This document shows positions 54,597-63,937 of a stretch of 64,000 nt of DNA, one piece after another. The stretch lies in assembly GCF_011601265.1 (NCBI RefSeq), contig NZ_JAAOLX010000010.1, positions 87,326 to 151,325 on the forward strand. The letters run 5' to 3'. Source of the DNA: Iodobacter violaceini. GTDB taxonomy: Bacteria; Pseudomonadota; Gammaproteobacteria; Burkholderiales; Chitinibacteraceae. Under the pieces are notes generated by a model. That model saw nothing but the letters and a program-made list of their open reading frames with translations, was not told the origin of the DNA and searched no databases. The position numbers and the translations under genes are program-made. Position 1 is the first letter of the stretch. Each line of letters starts with the position of its first letter.

Positions 54597-56765
54597 ATGA
54601 CTCAAACGACCTTTCCGTCCCCTTTGTCCCTGTTGGAACAAGCATGGGAATATTGTGTAGACACCACTCAGCGCTCAGCCCTTTTTCTCGATGTGATGCG
54701 GGAGCGGGGCAATATCTCCATTGCCCATGCTCAGAATGGCAAACCTCCGCTGCTCGCTTTTGATTATGAATTACTCATTGATGGGCGGGATCTGAGCCAG
54801 CCATGCAACTATATGCTGCTGCGCGTACTTTCCCCGGCAAAAATTAAGGCAGATGAGACAAAACGCCCCTATGTCATTATTGACCCAAGAGCGGGCCATG
54901 GTGCGGGGATCGGTGGCTTTAAAGCAGATTCTCAGGTTGGCGTAGCATTACGGGCCGGGCACCCTGTTTATTTTGTGGGCTTTTATCCTGATCCGGTGCC
55001 TGGCCAGCGCCTGCAGGACGTTATGCAAGCCGAGGCGCACTTTATTGAAGAGGTAATCAGACGCCACCCCAAAGCAAGCGGTAAACCCTGCATTATTGGT
55101 AACTGCCAGGCGGGCTGGGCCGTTGCCGGGCTGGCTGCTTTACGGCCGGAAATCATGGGCCCCATCGTGCTCAACGGGGCACCGCTTTCTTATTGGGCGG
55201 GTTCTGATCAGCAAAACCCAATGCGCTATGCAGGCGGCGTAAATGGTGGCTCCTGGCTGGCCGCATTAACTGCGGATCTGGGAGGCGGGGTGTTTGATGG
55301 CGCTCACCTGGTTAAAAACTTTGAAAACCTGAACCCGGCCAATACGCTGTGGGGCAAGCCTTACCATTTATACGCAAATATCGATAGCGAAGCTCCGCGC
55401 TATTTAGAATTTGAGCGCTGGTGGGGCGGACATTTCCGGATGACGGGCAGTGAAATAGAAGCCATCGTTAATCAACTTTTTATTGGCAATAAACTGGCCA
55501 GCGGGCAAATTCAAACGCCCGATGGCAGCAGCCTAGATTTACGCAAAATCACCTCGCCCATTATTGTGTTCGCCTCATGGGGAGATGATATTACCCCGCC
55601 AGCGCAGGCTTTAAACTGGATTATCGATATCTATGGCGACGAAAGTGCCATTGTGGAAGAAGGCCAGATTATTGTTTATCTGCTGCATAAAGACGTGGGC
55701 CATCTGGGGATTTTTGTAGGCGGGAAAGTGGCCCGCAAGCAGCATGCAGAGCTGGTGAATGTGATGGATATGGTTGAAGCCCTGCCCCCGGGCTTGTACG
55801 AAATGGTGATTGATGCAAAAACGGCTGATTTACCCTACTCAGAGCTGGAGCAAGGCGACTACACGGTCAGCTTTGAAACACGAACCATAGAGCAGCTGCG
55901 CCAGGTTGACCCGGATACCCGTGAAGATGAAGCCATTTTCAGTACGGTGGCACAGGTTTCTGAAATAAACGATGCCATTTATAAAAACACCCTGCGCCCT
56001 GTTTTACAGGCTTTAATCACACCTGAAATGGGCGAATGGTCGCGCAAGCTCAACCCGGATACTTTAAAACGCTACGCTTACTCCGACTTTAACCCGCTGA
56101 TGGCCGGTGTGGCCTTGCAAGCCAGTCAAATCAGGCAATACCGCCAGCCTGCACCGGCAGATAATATTTTCCTGAATTTAGAAAAACAAACCTCCGGGCT
56201 GATTATTGATGCACTGAATACTTACCGTGATTTACGCAATGCCACCACGGTCAGCTTTGTTAAAACAGTTTATGGCCCTCTCGGATTAGGCGCATTCTTT
56301 CCGCCTGCAGCCCCTGTTGAAGAAAAAGCGCGGGAAGTTGCAGAGCAACGCTTAGATACCTTAAAAGCAGATGCCGGGCCGCAATTTGAAACGGGCGGGT
56401 TTACGGAGGGCCTTGCCCGTCTGTTTGTGCTTGCCATGCACCACAGCGGCGGAATAGAGCGCCGCTCTTTCCTGATTGGTGAATCCATCAAAGCCAGCTT
56501 GCAAGAAATCGATCCCGCTCAGTGGCGTAAAGCGGTTGAAGAGCAAACGCTGCTGATTACACTGGATAGCGCACGCAGCCTTGCCACCCTGCCTAAACTA
56601 TTAAAAACCTTAGCAGAGCGTAAACGCGCACTGGAAATCGTCGGCACAGTCACTATGCTGACACCTGAGCTTGAAGATGAAAACTCCCCTCTCGCCATTA
56701 AAGCTAAAGAGTTGCTGGGGGTTAAGACCAGCCGGGCAAAAACAGCTGCAAAGAAAGTTTCATAG
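54597..56765 (+). CDS. DUF3141 protein, PhaC-like alpha/beta hydrolase fold
   Basis: 722 residues. The N-terminal half has an alpha/beta-hydrolase core: YVIIDPRAGHGAGIGGFK, the nucleophile elbow GNCQAGWAVAG with Cys in place of Ser (GxCxG), an acid in FASWGDDITPP, and a His in LLHKDVGHLGIF. A Cys nucleophile is typical of polyhydroxyalkanoate synthases (PhaC). The C-terminal half is helical, of unknown role, and ends in a Lys/Ala-rich tail (KTSRAKTAAKKVS). It is the first gene of the unit with a phaJ-pta fusion, ackA and fabI, which points to acyl-CoA or hydroxyacyl metabolism. The reaction is not established. Confidence 0.85.
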   Translation: MTQTTFPSPLSLLEQAWEYCVDTTQRSALFLDVMRERGNISIAHAQNGKPPLLAFDYELLIDGRDLSQPCNYMLLRVLSPAKIKADETKRPYVIIDPRAGHGAGIGGFKADSQVGVALRAGHPVYFVGFYPDPVPGQRLQDVMQAEAHFIEEVIRRHPKASGKPCIIGNCQAGWAVAGLAALRPEIMGPIVLNGAPLSYWAGSDQQNPMRYAGGVNGGSWLAALTADLGGGVFDGAHLVKNFENLNPANTLWGKPYHLYANIDSEAPRYLEFERWWGGHFRMTGSEIEAIVNQLFIGNKLASGQIQTPDGSSLDLRKITSPIIVFASWGDDITPPAQALNWIIDIYGDESAIVEEGQIIVYLLHKDVGHLGIFVGGKVARKQHAELVNVMDMVEALPPGLYEMVIDAKTADLPYSELEQGDYTVSFETRTIEQLRQVDPDTREDEAIFSTVAQVSEINDAIYKNTLRPVLQALITPEMGEWSRKLNPDTLKRYAYSDFNPLMAGVALQASQIRQYRQPAPADNIFLNLEKQTSGLIIDALNTYRDLRNATTVSFVKTVYGPLGLGAFFPPAAPVEEKAREVAEQRLDTLKADAGPQFETGGFTEGLARLFVLAMHHSGGIERRSFLIGESIKASLQEIDPAQWRKAVEEQTLLITLDSARSLATLPKLLKTLAERKRALEIVGTVTMLTPELEDENSPLAIKAKELLGVKTSRAKTAAKKVS

Positions 56766-56777
56766 AGGCATGAACGC

Positions 56778-58166
56778 ATGATCACCTTACAAAACCGCTG
56801 TTTTGATGAGATAGAAATTGGCGACTACGCCGGCATCCAGCACACGCTGGCCATGCGGGATATTCAGCTGTTTGCCACCGTAGCCGGGGATTTCAACCCC
56901 ACACATCTGGAGGCCGCTTTTGCAAGTAATGCAGGGTTTAGCGGTGCCACAGCCCCTGGTATGTGGCTGGGAGCACAGGTATCCGGCATTTTAGGCAGCC
57001 AGTTACCAGGGCCGGGTACGGTTTATGCGGGGCAAAGCCTGCAGTTTCACACTGCCGCTATTTTAGGCGACACGCTGGAAATCAGTATCACCGTCCGGGA
57101 AAAATTTCCTGAAGACCATACCATCAGCTTTGATTGCCTCTGTCTGAATCAGCATGGTCAAACGATTATGACCGGCGTCGCCAAAGTCGTCGCCCCCACA
57201 GAGAAAATCACCCTGGTTCGCCCTGATGCGGGGCTTGTGAGCGTACAGACTCATAATGCGTTTGAGCTGTTGCTGGAGCGCTGCGACAAGCTGCCAACCT
57301 TTAGTGCGGCGATTGCTCATCCATGCGATGAATCCTCACTTAAAGTTGCCATTGATGCCGCTGCACAGGGCCTGTTGCAACCTGTTCTGGTGGGGCCGAA
57401 AAACAAAATCCTCGCCGTAGCAGAGCAATATGGTTTAAATATTGCGGGCTTACGTATCGAAGATGTACCACACAGCCACGCCGCCGCCAGCAGGGCCGTT
57501 GAGCTGGTCACCAGTGGTGAGGCGCTTATTCTGATGAAGGGCAGCCTGCATACTGACGAGCTGATGAGTGCAGTCGTAAAAAGCAGCCTGCGTACCGAAC
57601 GCCGTATCAGCCATGTTTTTATTATGGATGTGCCGACTTACCATAAAACACTGCTGGTAACCGATGCCGCAATCAATATCTACCCCGATCTGCTGGATAA
57701 GCTCGATATCTGCCAGAACGCCATTGATCTTGCCCATGTGCTTGGCATTGCCAAACCTAAAGTGGCGATTTTATCGGCCGTTGAAACCATTAACCCTAAA
57801 ATTCTGTCCACGCTGGATGCCGCCAGCCTGTGCAAGATGGCCGACAGAGGGCAAATCACAGGCGCAGTCCTCGATGGCCCGCTCGCCTTAGATAACGCCA
57901 TTAGCTATGAATCAGCCCGTATCAAAAAAATTGAATCTATAGTGGCAGGTGATGCAGATATTTTGCTTGTACCCGATCTGGAAGCAGGCAATATTCTGGC
58001 CAAACAACTTACCTTTATGAGCAATGCCGATGCAGCCGGAATTGTATTAGGGGCAAGAGTGCCAATCATACTGACCAGCCGGGCGGATAACGATCGCACC
58101 AAACTCGCCTCGTGTGCCATTGCCTGCATCATCACCAATGCACACAACAGCCCACCCCCTTGCTGA
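56778..58166 (+). CDS. Bifunctional enoyl-CoA hydratase / phosphate acyltransferase
   Basis: 462-residue fusion. Residues 1-145 form a MaoC/PhaJ-type hot-dog hydratase with the hydratase-2 motif AGDFNPTHLE (catalytic Asp and His). Residues about 155-462 form a phosphate acetyl/butyryltransferase (Pta/Ptb) domain (LVGPKNKILAVAEQYG, LMKGSLHTDELMSAVV, DGPLALDNAIS, QLTFMSNADAAGIVLGARVPIILTSRAD). Together with AckA it could turn an acyl-CoA into acyl phosphate and then ATP plus acid. The gene begins 12 bp after the DUF3141 gene. Confidence 0.9.
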   Translation: MITLQNRCFDEIEIGDYAGIQHTLAMRDIQLFATVAGDFNPTHLEAAFASNAGFSGATAPGMWLGAQVSGILGSQLPGPGTVYAGQSLQFHTAAILGDTLEISITVREKFPEDHTISFDCLCLNQHGQTIMTGVAKVVAPTEKITLVRPDAGLVSVQTHNAFELLLERCDKLPTFSAAIAHPCDESSLKVAIDAAAQGLLQPVLVGPKNKILAVAEQYGLNIAGLRIEDVPHSHAAASRAVELVTSGEALILMKGSLHTDELMSAVVKSSLRTERRISHVFIMDVPTYHKTLLVTDAAINIYPDLLDKLDICQNAIDLAHVLGIAKPKVAILSAVETINPKILSTLDAASLCKMADRGQITGAVLDGPLALDNAISYESARIKKIESIVAGDADILLVPDLEAGNILAKQLTFMSNADAAGIVLGARVPIILTSRADNDRTKLASCAIACIITNAHNSPPPC

Positions 58167-58180
58167 TAAGGATGAAAGCG

Positions 58181-59362
58181 ATGACGAAGGCCATTCTGGT
58201 TTTGAACGCAGGCTCATCCAGCCTTAAATTTGCTTTGTTTGAATATGAAGCCGCCAGTGATCTGCATCTGATGGCTCAGGGCCAGGTTGAAGGCATAGGA
58301 ACCAAGCCACACTTTGTGGCTAAAGATCATCACAAACAAATCCTTGCTGATGAGCTATTAACCGCCAGTGATATTGATCATGCCTATTGCCTGCAAACCA
58401 TCGGCAACCTGCTGCGCAGCAGATACGCCAATCTTAAGCTGCTGGGTGTTGGCCACCGCGTAGTGCATGGCGGCGCTCACTACGCCGCCCCTTTGCGGCT
58501 TACCCCCGGCACAATCAGCGCACTGGAGGCACTCACGCCACTAGCCCCCCTGCATCAGCCCCATAATCTGGCAGCCATCCGTGCAGTAGCAGAGATACGC
58601 CCGGATTTGCCCCAGGTGGCTTGTTTTGATACGGCCTTTCACCGCAGCCAGAATCAGATTAATCAGCTGTTTGGCCTGCCCTACAATTGTTACGAGCGCG
58701 GCATTCGCCGCTATGGCTTTCATGGGCTCTCTTACGAATATGTGTCTTCTGTGCTCATGCAGCAAGAGCCAGAGGTTGCTGCAGGAAAAGTCGTGATTGC
58801 TCATCTGGGCAATGGAGCAAGCATGTGTGCCATACAAAATGGCAAAAGCGTAGCCAGCAGCATGGGCTTTACTGCGCTGGATGGCCTGATGATGGGCACA
58901 CGCACCGGCAATTTAGATGCAGGCGTAGTTTTGTATTTGCTGCAGCAGGAACAACTCAACATTCAGCAGGTAGAAGAGCTATTGTATAAACGCTCCGGCT
59001 TGCTGGGGCTTTCCGGCATCAGCAGTGATATGCGTGTACTGCTCGACAGCCCGGAGCCACAAGCGGCACTTGCCATTGATTATTTTGTGCACCGGATCAG
59101 CAAGGAGCTGGGCTCCCTGGCTGCGTGTATGAATGGTCTGGATGCGCTGGTTTTTACTGCTGGCATCGGAGAAAACAGCGCGCTTATCCGTCAGCGTGTG
59201 TGTGAGCAGGCTCAGTGGCTGGGCATAGAGCTTGATGAGCACGCAAATGAAGCACATGAGTTCTGTATCAGTGCGATAGACAGCCCCGCTACGGCATGGT
59301 TAATTCCTAGTAATGAGGAACTCATGATTGCCCGGCATACTCGAACCCAGCTAGGGTTGTGA
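58181..59362 (+). CDS. ackA: Acetate/propionate kinase family protein
   Basis: 393-residue ASKHA kinase that interconverts acyl phosphate plus ADP and carboxylate plus ATP. Motifs are ILVLNAGSSSLKFALFE at the N-terminus, VGHRVVHGG, RRYGFHGLSYEYVS, IAHLGNGASMCAI, MGFTALDGLMMGTRTGNLDAG and FTAGIGENSALIR. I chose ATG 58181 (MTKAILVLNAG) because AAGGA lies 9 nt upstream; ATG 58172 is too close to it. It is paired with the Pta-type fusion. Whether the physiological substrate is acetate or a longer acid is open. Confidence 0.92.
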   Translation: MTKAILVLNAGSSSLKFALFEYEAASDLHLMAQGQVEGIGTKPHFVAKDHHKQILADELLTASDIDHAYCLQTIGNLLRSRYANLKLLGVGHRVVHGGAHYAAPLRLTPGTISALEALTPLAPLHQPHNLAAIRAVAEIRPDLPQVACFDTAFHRSQNQINQLFGLPYNCYERGIRRYGFHGLSYEYVSSVLMQQEPEVAAGKVVIAHLGNGASMCAIQNGKSVASSMGFTALDGLMMGTRTGNLDAGVVLYLLQQEQLNIQQVEELLYKRSGLLGLSGISSDMRVLLDSPEPQAALAIDYFVHRISKELGSLAACMNGLDALVFTAGIGENSALIRQRVCEQAQWLGIELDEHANEAHEFCISAIDSPATAWLIPSNEELMIARHTRTQLGL

Positions 59363-59437
59363 CCGAGCGCCAAAAGCAATTTACCAGAGCCTGCCATCAC
59401 CTTGGCTCCATCTGAACCAAACTATGAAGGACGCAAG

Positions 59438-60226
59438 ATGACCCAACTCAGTATCTCCCCCCATGAAACACTGGCAGGTAAAAAGGGCATTATCATCGGC
59501 ATCGCAAACCAGCATTCTATTGCCTACGGTTGCGCAAAAGCTTTTCAGCAAAGAGGTGCTGAGCTGGCCATTACCTATATCAATGAAAAAGGCCGCCCCT
59601 TTGTAGAACCACTGGCTACCGGGCTTGGGGCTTCACTCTTTCTGCCTTTGGATGTGCTGCAGCCGGGGCAAATGGACGCCGTCTTTGAAGAAGTCCGCAA
59701 AAAATGGGGTCGCCTGGATTTTGCCATCCACTCGATTGCCTTTGCCCCCAAAGAGGCCCTGCATGGCCGTGTCGTCGATGTCACCGAAGCAGACTTCCAT
59801 ACGGCAATGAACGTCTCCTGCTACTCCTTTATCGAAATGGCCCGTCTTGCTGAACCACTGATGGATAAAGGCGGCACACTGTTTGCCATGAGCTATTACG
59901 GCGCAGAAAAAGTAATTAAAAATTACAATATCATGGGCCCTGTAAAGGCTGCCCTGGAATCGGTCTGCCGCTATACGGCAGCAGAGCTTGGCCCAAAGGG
60001 GATTCGCGTGCACGCTATCTCCCCCGGCCCGCTAAAAACCCGTGCGGCATCAGGCATCGCAGAGTTTGATGAGCTGCTCGATAAAGCAGCTGCCGAAGCA
60101 CCAAGCCGCTCACTGATCAGTATCGAAGACGTGGGTGCAGCCTGCGCTGGCCTTGCTTCAGACAGCGCCAAACTGATTACTGGCGGCACCATCTATATTG
60201 ATGGTGGCTTTCATATTATGGGCTGA
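59438..60226 (+). CDS. fabI: Enoyl-[acyl-carrier-protein] reductase (NADH) FabI
   Basis: 262-residue short-chain dehydrogenase that reduces enoyl-ACP in the last step of fatty acid elongation. The cofactor site is GIANQHSIAYGCAKAF; the FabI active site Tyr-x6-Lys is in YNIMGPVKAALE, preceded by the first conserved Tyr in SYYGAEKVI. The C-terminus has GGTIYIDGGFHIMG. ATG 59438 has AAGGA upstream; the frame begins at 59402. It is last in the operon and may be a second, specialised FabI rather than the housekeeping one. That cannot be settled from this window. Confidence 0.92.
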   Translation: MTQLSISPHETLAGKKGIIIGIANQHSIAYGCAKAFQQRGAELAITYINEKGRPFVEPLATGLGASLFLPLDVLQPGQMDAVFEEVRKKWGRLDFAIHSIAFAPKEALHGRVVDVTEADFHTAMNVSCYSFIEMARLAEPLMDKGGTLFAMSYYGAEKVIKNYNIMGPVKAALESVCRYTAAELGPKGIRVHAISPGPLKTRAASGIAEFDELLDKAAAEAPSRSLISIEDVGAACAGLASDSAKLITGGTIYIDGGFHIMG

Positions 60227-60239
60227 TGCATACAGGCCC

Positions 60240-60255
60240 TGTTCCACGTGAAACG
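60240..60255. promoter_or_regulatory. Candidate parS site
   Basis: TGTTCCACGTGAAACG matches the conserved chromosomal ParB site TGTTTCACGTGAAACA at 14 of 16 bases, with the central CACGTG intact. The C at position 5 is tolerated in other species. The site overlaps the first bases of the fabI terminator. Confidence 0.65.
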
Positions 60256-60287
60256 GCTTTGCTGCAATAACAGCAAAGCCGTTTTTT
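60252..60287 (+). terminator. Terminator of the DUF3141-fabI operon
   Basis: AACGGCTTTGCTG (60252-60264), 6-nt loop, CAGCAAAGCCGTT (60271-60283), followed by TTTT. A strong 13-bp perfect stem. Confidence 0.92.
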
Positions 60288-60333
60288 TGGGAGCCTGTAA
60301 ATTTAAGGCTCCCTTTTATCCTGCAAAACAAGT

Positions 60334-61692
60334 TTAACGCTTCATTTCTTTCAGATAAGCCGCGCGTGCAGCAAAGGCGGTGCCCGAGAAATCAGCAAAA
60401 ACGCCGTCTGCGCCTGCACGGTAATAAGCCAGAAACTCAGCGGACGGGTCTCCTTTATAAACACCAGCCAAACGCTTCGCTTCATCACGGAAGGTATAAA
60501 CATGCACAAACAAGCCTGCCTTATGCGCATCTGCAATCACGCTGGTCGGTGCAACATTGGTCACTGCAGCTAAACCACTCTTTTCAAGATATGGCACAAC
60601 CGTGTGCGCCATCACTTGTGGCTTCCATGGGCCGATGCCATCTGCGTAGGTTTTAATTTCTGCAAGACCCGCTGGCGTGAGCATTTCACCAAAATAACGT
60701 GCATCACCTGCGACGGTCCAGCTATACGGGCGGCCATCCACAAAATTATATTCATCAGGCTGCAGATAAATCACTTCACCCGTTCTGTAGTTGATATCGT
60801 TACCATCAATCAGCTGTACCGAACGGGCTGACATGCCCGCTGCACGCAGGTATTTAAGCGTACCCGGCTCAAAGCTCTGTACAAAGATCGGGGCGGTTTT
60901 GCTATTAAGCTTATTGTCATTGATCAGCTTAAGAAAGGCATCTTCAAATGGCCGCTCACCAGTACCGCAACCATTAGCCTTAGCTTGGGCATTATTCCAA
61001 ACCGGGTTTTTTAGTTCCGGATAAATACTAATGGCACGGCCACTTGTTTTGGCCTTGGCATTAGCAATATCGATCACTTCCTGCATGGTTAAGATGGGGT
61101 ACTTTCCATTCTGAGCCGTCGCCTGCACACGTTCAGCCGCATTATCATAGCTTGTACCGCCAAACCATTTTTTCAGCTCAGCAACAGTAAAATCAGTAAT
61201 CGACCAATCATTTATATGATTTTCACCATCGACCACCAAGGCTTTCAGTACAGATTTCGGATCTTTCGGATCAACTAAATCGCTTAAATATTGAGCAGGC
61301 CCGCCAAACTTTGCCACATCATACTTCACATTAACTAAAACACCTGGTGTTGTCCGCTTGCGGGCAGCGACTTCCGGCACGCTTTTAGCTACATCAGCCA
61401 CATTGGTATTGTCGCTTAGCCAAGGATTATGGCGGGCCACCAAAACACAGTCCTTCGTCATATGCAGATCCAGCTCTAAAGAATCCGCGCCTGCATCTGC
61501 AGCACCTTCGTAAGCAGGCTTGGTTTCTTCAGGAAATAAGCCCGGCAAACCTCGGTGACCAATAACCAGAGGCGATTGGCCATCCAGCGTTAATAAAGCA
61601 GGCTTTGCTGCTTCAGGAGTTACATCATCGCTGCCACCACAAGCGCTTAATGCCAGAGCAAGACTGCAAGCCAGAATCGAAGGTTTGAACAT
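60334..61692 (-). CDS. Glycerophosphodiester phosphodiesterase lipoprotein (GlpQ-like)
   Basis: 452 residues from ATG 61692 (MFKPSILACSL). The signal peptide ends in lipobox LSAC followed by GGSDD, so it is lipid-anchored, probably on the periplasmic side of the outer membrane. The GDPD TIM-barrel signature is VIGHRGLPGLFPEETKPAYEGAADAGADSLELDLHMTKD-like, with catalytic HR...E/D and a later His in VARHNPWLS. It hydrolyses glycerophosphodiesters to glycerol 3-phosphate and an alcohol. No glpT or other gly3P gene is adjacent. The gene is convergent with the fabI operon. Confidence 0.9.
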   Translation of the reverse strand: MFKPSILACSLALALSACGGSDDVTPEAAKPALLTLDGQSPLVIGHRGLPGLFPEETKPAYEGAADAGADSLELDLHMTKDCVLVARHNPWLSDNTNVADVAKSVPEVAARKRTTPGVLVNVKYDVAKFGGPAQYLSDLVDPKDPKSVLKALVVDGENHINDWSITDFTVAELKKWFGGTSYDNAAERVQATAQNGKYPILTMQEVIDIANAKAKTSGRAISIYPELKNPVWNNAQAKANGCGTGERPFEDAFLKLINDNKLNSKTAPIFVQSFEPGTLKYLRAAGMSARSVQLIDGNDINYRTGEVIYLQPDEYNFVDGRPYSWTVAGDARYFGEMLTPAGLAEIKTYADGIGPWKPQVMAHTVVPYLEKSGLAAVTNVAPTSVIADAHKAGLFVHVYTFRDEAKRLAGVYKGDPSAEFLAYYRAGADGVFADFSGTAFAARAAYLKEMKR

Positions 61693-61908
61693 GGTGTATG
61701 GATCTGCTGATAGATAAAACACCCATTTTATAAACCATTAATTGCAGTATTAAGTCATCCGCATGACGTATAGATGAATTATTGTAAAGGTCTGCAAACA
61801 AGCTAAACCTCTGAACAGAAAGCCCATTTCATGTTTTTAATGCAATAAATAAAAGCTAATATTTACTAAGGCACCTTCCCCAAACCTGTCTTTATATAAG
61901 CGGATGCA

Positions 61909-62925
61909 ATGGCAACTAATCTTGTGGGCAATTATGGGTCTGATCAAACAGGCATGATTTGCGGCTATCTTTTTTTACCCGGCTTGCCCGGCAAGCAAAT
62001 AGAGTCCGGGCAAATCAAGCAATGCCTTGCCAATGCATGCGATGAAACATCTGAGGAATATTTATGGCTGCATTTTAATCTGAGTAATACCGCAACAGAA
62101 AAATGGCTTAAATCAAATCTGGCGCTGTCAGAACAATTTTTTGAAACCTTGCATGAAGGATCTCAATCTACACGCATTGAATGCGCAGATCGCAGCTTAA
62201 TTGGCGTTGTAAATGATGTGTTATTTGATTTTGCTTTTAATGCATCTGATACATCAACACTCTGGATGAGTGCAGACCGGCATTTGCTGATTACGGCCCG
62301 CATCAAACCACTGCGCTCTATTGATAAACTGCGCGACCATGTGCGGGCTGGCATCCTGTTTCGCTCTCCCGTAGATTTAATGGTTAATCTATTACGCGAT
62401 CAAGCCGATGTCTTAATGCAAATCGTACGGGAGGCCGCCACTAAAGTAGACAAAGAAGAAGATAACCTGCTCACGAACCGTCCCAAAATAAAATTAGGTG
62501 ATTTGGGCGCACTGCGGCGCGTATTGGTCCGCCTGTGCCGCTTGCTTGCTCCGGAGCCAGCAGCTCTTTTCCGGCTGTTAAACAGGCCTCCGGAGTGGGT
62601 CAGCCATCACGACGTACAAGATTTACGCCAGTCAACTGAAGAGTTTTCAGCCGTTCTCAGCGATATTGCAGCACTTGTCGAGCGCATTAAATTACTGCAA
62701 GAAGAAATAGCCGCCAAGGTCAATGAACAAACCAACCGCAGCATTTATATTCTCACTGTCGTCACTGTGCTGGCCCTGCCCGTCAATATTATTGCAGGCT
62801 TAATGGGGATGAATGTAGGCGGCATCCCGCTTGCTCAGCATCCACATGGATTCTGGATAATCGTAAGTATCATTATATTAATTTTAATTCTGGCGGCAGC
62901 CTGGGCCTTTCGGAAAAAAGACTAA
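61909..62925 (+). CDS. CorA/ZntB-family zinc (or Mg2+) transporter
   Basis: 338 residues. A large cytoplasmic N-terminal domain (1-275) with a long helical stalk (SAVLSDIAALVERIKLLQEEIAAKVNEQ) leads to two C-terminal helices, with the pore motif GMNVGGIP directly after the first (LTVVTVLALPVNIIAGLMGMN). The GMN signature defines the 2-TM-GxN family. The short loop and the ZntB-like N-terminus (WLHFNLSNTATEKWL) favour ZntB, a zinc transporter, over CorA. The metal is not proven. Confidence 0.88.
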   Translation: MATNLVGNYGSDQTGMICGYLFLPGLPGKQIESGQIKQCLANACDETSEEYLWLHFNLSNTATEKWLKSNLALSEQFFETLHEGSQSTRIECADRSLIGVVNDVLFDFAFNASDTSTLWMSADRHLLITARIKPLRSIDKLRDHVRAGILFRSPVDLMVNLLRDQADVLMQIVREAATKVDKEEDNLLTNRPKIKLGDLGALRRVLVRLCRLLAPEPAALFRLLNRPPEWVSHHDVQDLRQSTEEFSAVLSDIAALVERIKLLQEEIAAKVNEQTNRSIYILTVVTVLALPVNIIAGLMGMNVGGIPLAQHPHGFWIIVSIIILILILAAAWAFRKKD

Positions 62926-62945
62926 AGAGGGCGGCCCTCTGCCAT

Positions 62946-63692
62946 TTACAAAATGGCTTTATTCTCCATGACCAATGTTAACCAGGTATTTTGCGCATTT
63001 TCCAGAAACGCCTTTTTAATTTTCTTTTCACCCACAAATTGCGCAATTAACTCTGCATCGTGCAATTTGCCAATTGCTGTTTGTGCCTTTTTAAGTGGCA
63101 GCTGTAGCTCACTTATTCTTTGCGGCAACCATTGAGCGGCAAGTAAAGAAAGATAACGCAAATGTTTAACAGTCAGCCTTCTCTCATGCCATTCTTCAAG
63201 CGAAGGCCGCTTATTTTTTGCGGCCTTATCCAATAACATTGAATAACTTTTAGCCTGCCGCCTAATTCGGCGTTTTAAAACACCACCATCACAATTCTTT
63301 ATTCTTAAACGGCACTGCTGCAATGTAATTTGCGAAAGTACCGCAAAATCCGGCCCCGCTAAAGCCTCCCGAATCGAAGCCAGGCCTTCATCCAGACTAT
63401 CAGCCAACGTGATCCTCTCCACCTCGCTCATTTTTCCATCCAAAAGGACGAGCAATACTTCAGCATCCCGCACAGGGCTGGTAAATTGAGCCAAAGCTTT
63501 CCAGGCAGCAAGAACCCTGGCATCCAAACGTTTAGATCGTTTAAGTACAACAGGCAGCAAAGAGCGCAAACTGCGTAATGCGACTCGGAAATCATGCAAA
63601 GCATGATGATCCTTGCCGAGCAATAAACACTCACGCCCGGCATTTAGCTTGCTTAACTGCACTGCAATAATCTGCAAAAATTGACGTGCCAT
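62946..63692 (-). CDS. CHAD domain protein
   Basis: 248 residues from ATG 63692, preceded by GGAGG. The CHAD domain (conserved histidine alpha-helical) shows the repeated pattern HALHDFRVALRSLRSLL (about 36-52) and HERRLTVKHLRYLSLLA (about 175-191), where the His and Arg/Lys residues line a basic channel that binds polyphosphate. Many such proteins associate with polyphosphate granules. No CYTH/triphosphatase domain or ppk gene is near. A short palindrome AGAGG-GCGG-CCTCT-like lies between it and the convergent ZntB-like gene. Confidence 0.88.
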   Translation of the reverse strand: MARQFLQIIAVQLSKLNAGRECLLLGKDHHALHDFRVALRSLRSLLPVVLKRSKRLDARVLAAWKALAQFTSPVRDAEVLLVLLDGKMSEVERITLADSLDEGLASIREALAGPDFAVLSQITLQQCRLRIKNCDGGVLKRRIRRQAKSYSMLLDKAAKNKRPSLEEWHERRLTVKHLRYLSLLAAQWLPQRISELQLPLKKAQTAIGKLHDAELIAQFVGEKKIKKAFLENAQNTWLTLVMENKAIL

Positions 63693-63811
63693 ACACCCTC
63701 CATCTGCCACCATTCAGCATTAAGACAGCTTACACGCTTTTAACCATGCAAATTTCTTCCTGCATCAAAAACCAATACGACAGTAAATAACTATTGGTGA
63801 CATAGCTTTTG

Positions 63812-63846
63812 TAGGTCGGGTTAGCAGCTTTATCGCGCAACCCAAC
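63812..63846. repeat. Short REP-like hairpin (GTCGGGTT ... AACCCAAC)
   Basis: GTAGGTCGGGTTAGC (63811-63825) and GCGCAACCCAAC (63835-63846) can pair with one mismatch. It resembles the short GGGTT/AACCC repeats common between proteobacterial genes. Single copy here. Confidence 0.45.
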
Positions 63847-63892
63847 AAGCAACCCCACTGCCAGTTGCTGCTCCATTTCTTCCGCGCAAAGC

Positions 63893-63922
63893 AAAACCCC
63901 CGCCTCTTTCGAGTACGGGGGT
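63893..63922 (-). terminator. Terminator of the rRNA operon
   Basis: On the minus strand ACCCCCG, 13-nt loop, CGGGGGT then TTT. It lies just downstream of the 5S rRNA 3' end. Confidence 0.85.
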
Positions 63923-63937
63923 CTTGTTACGGCTTAG

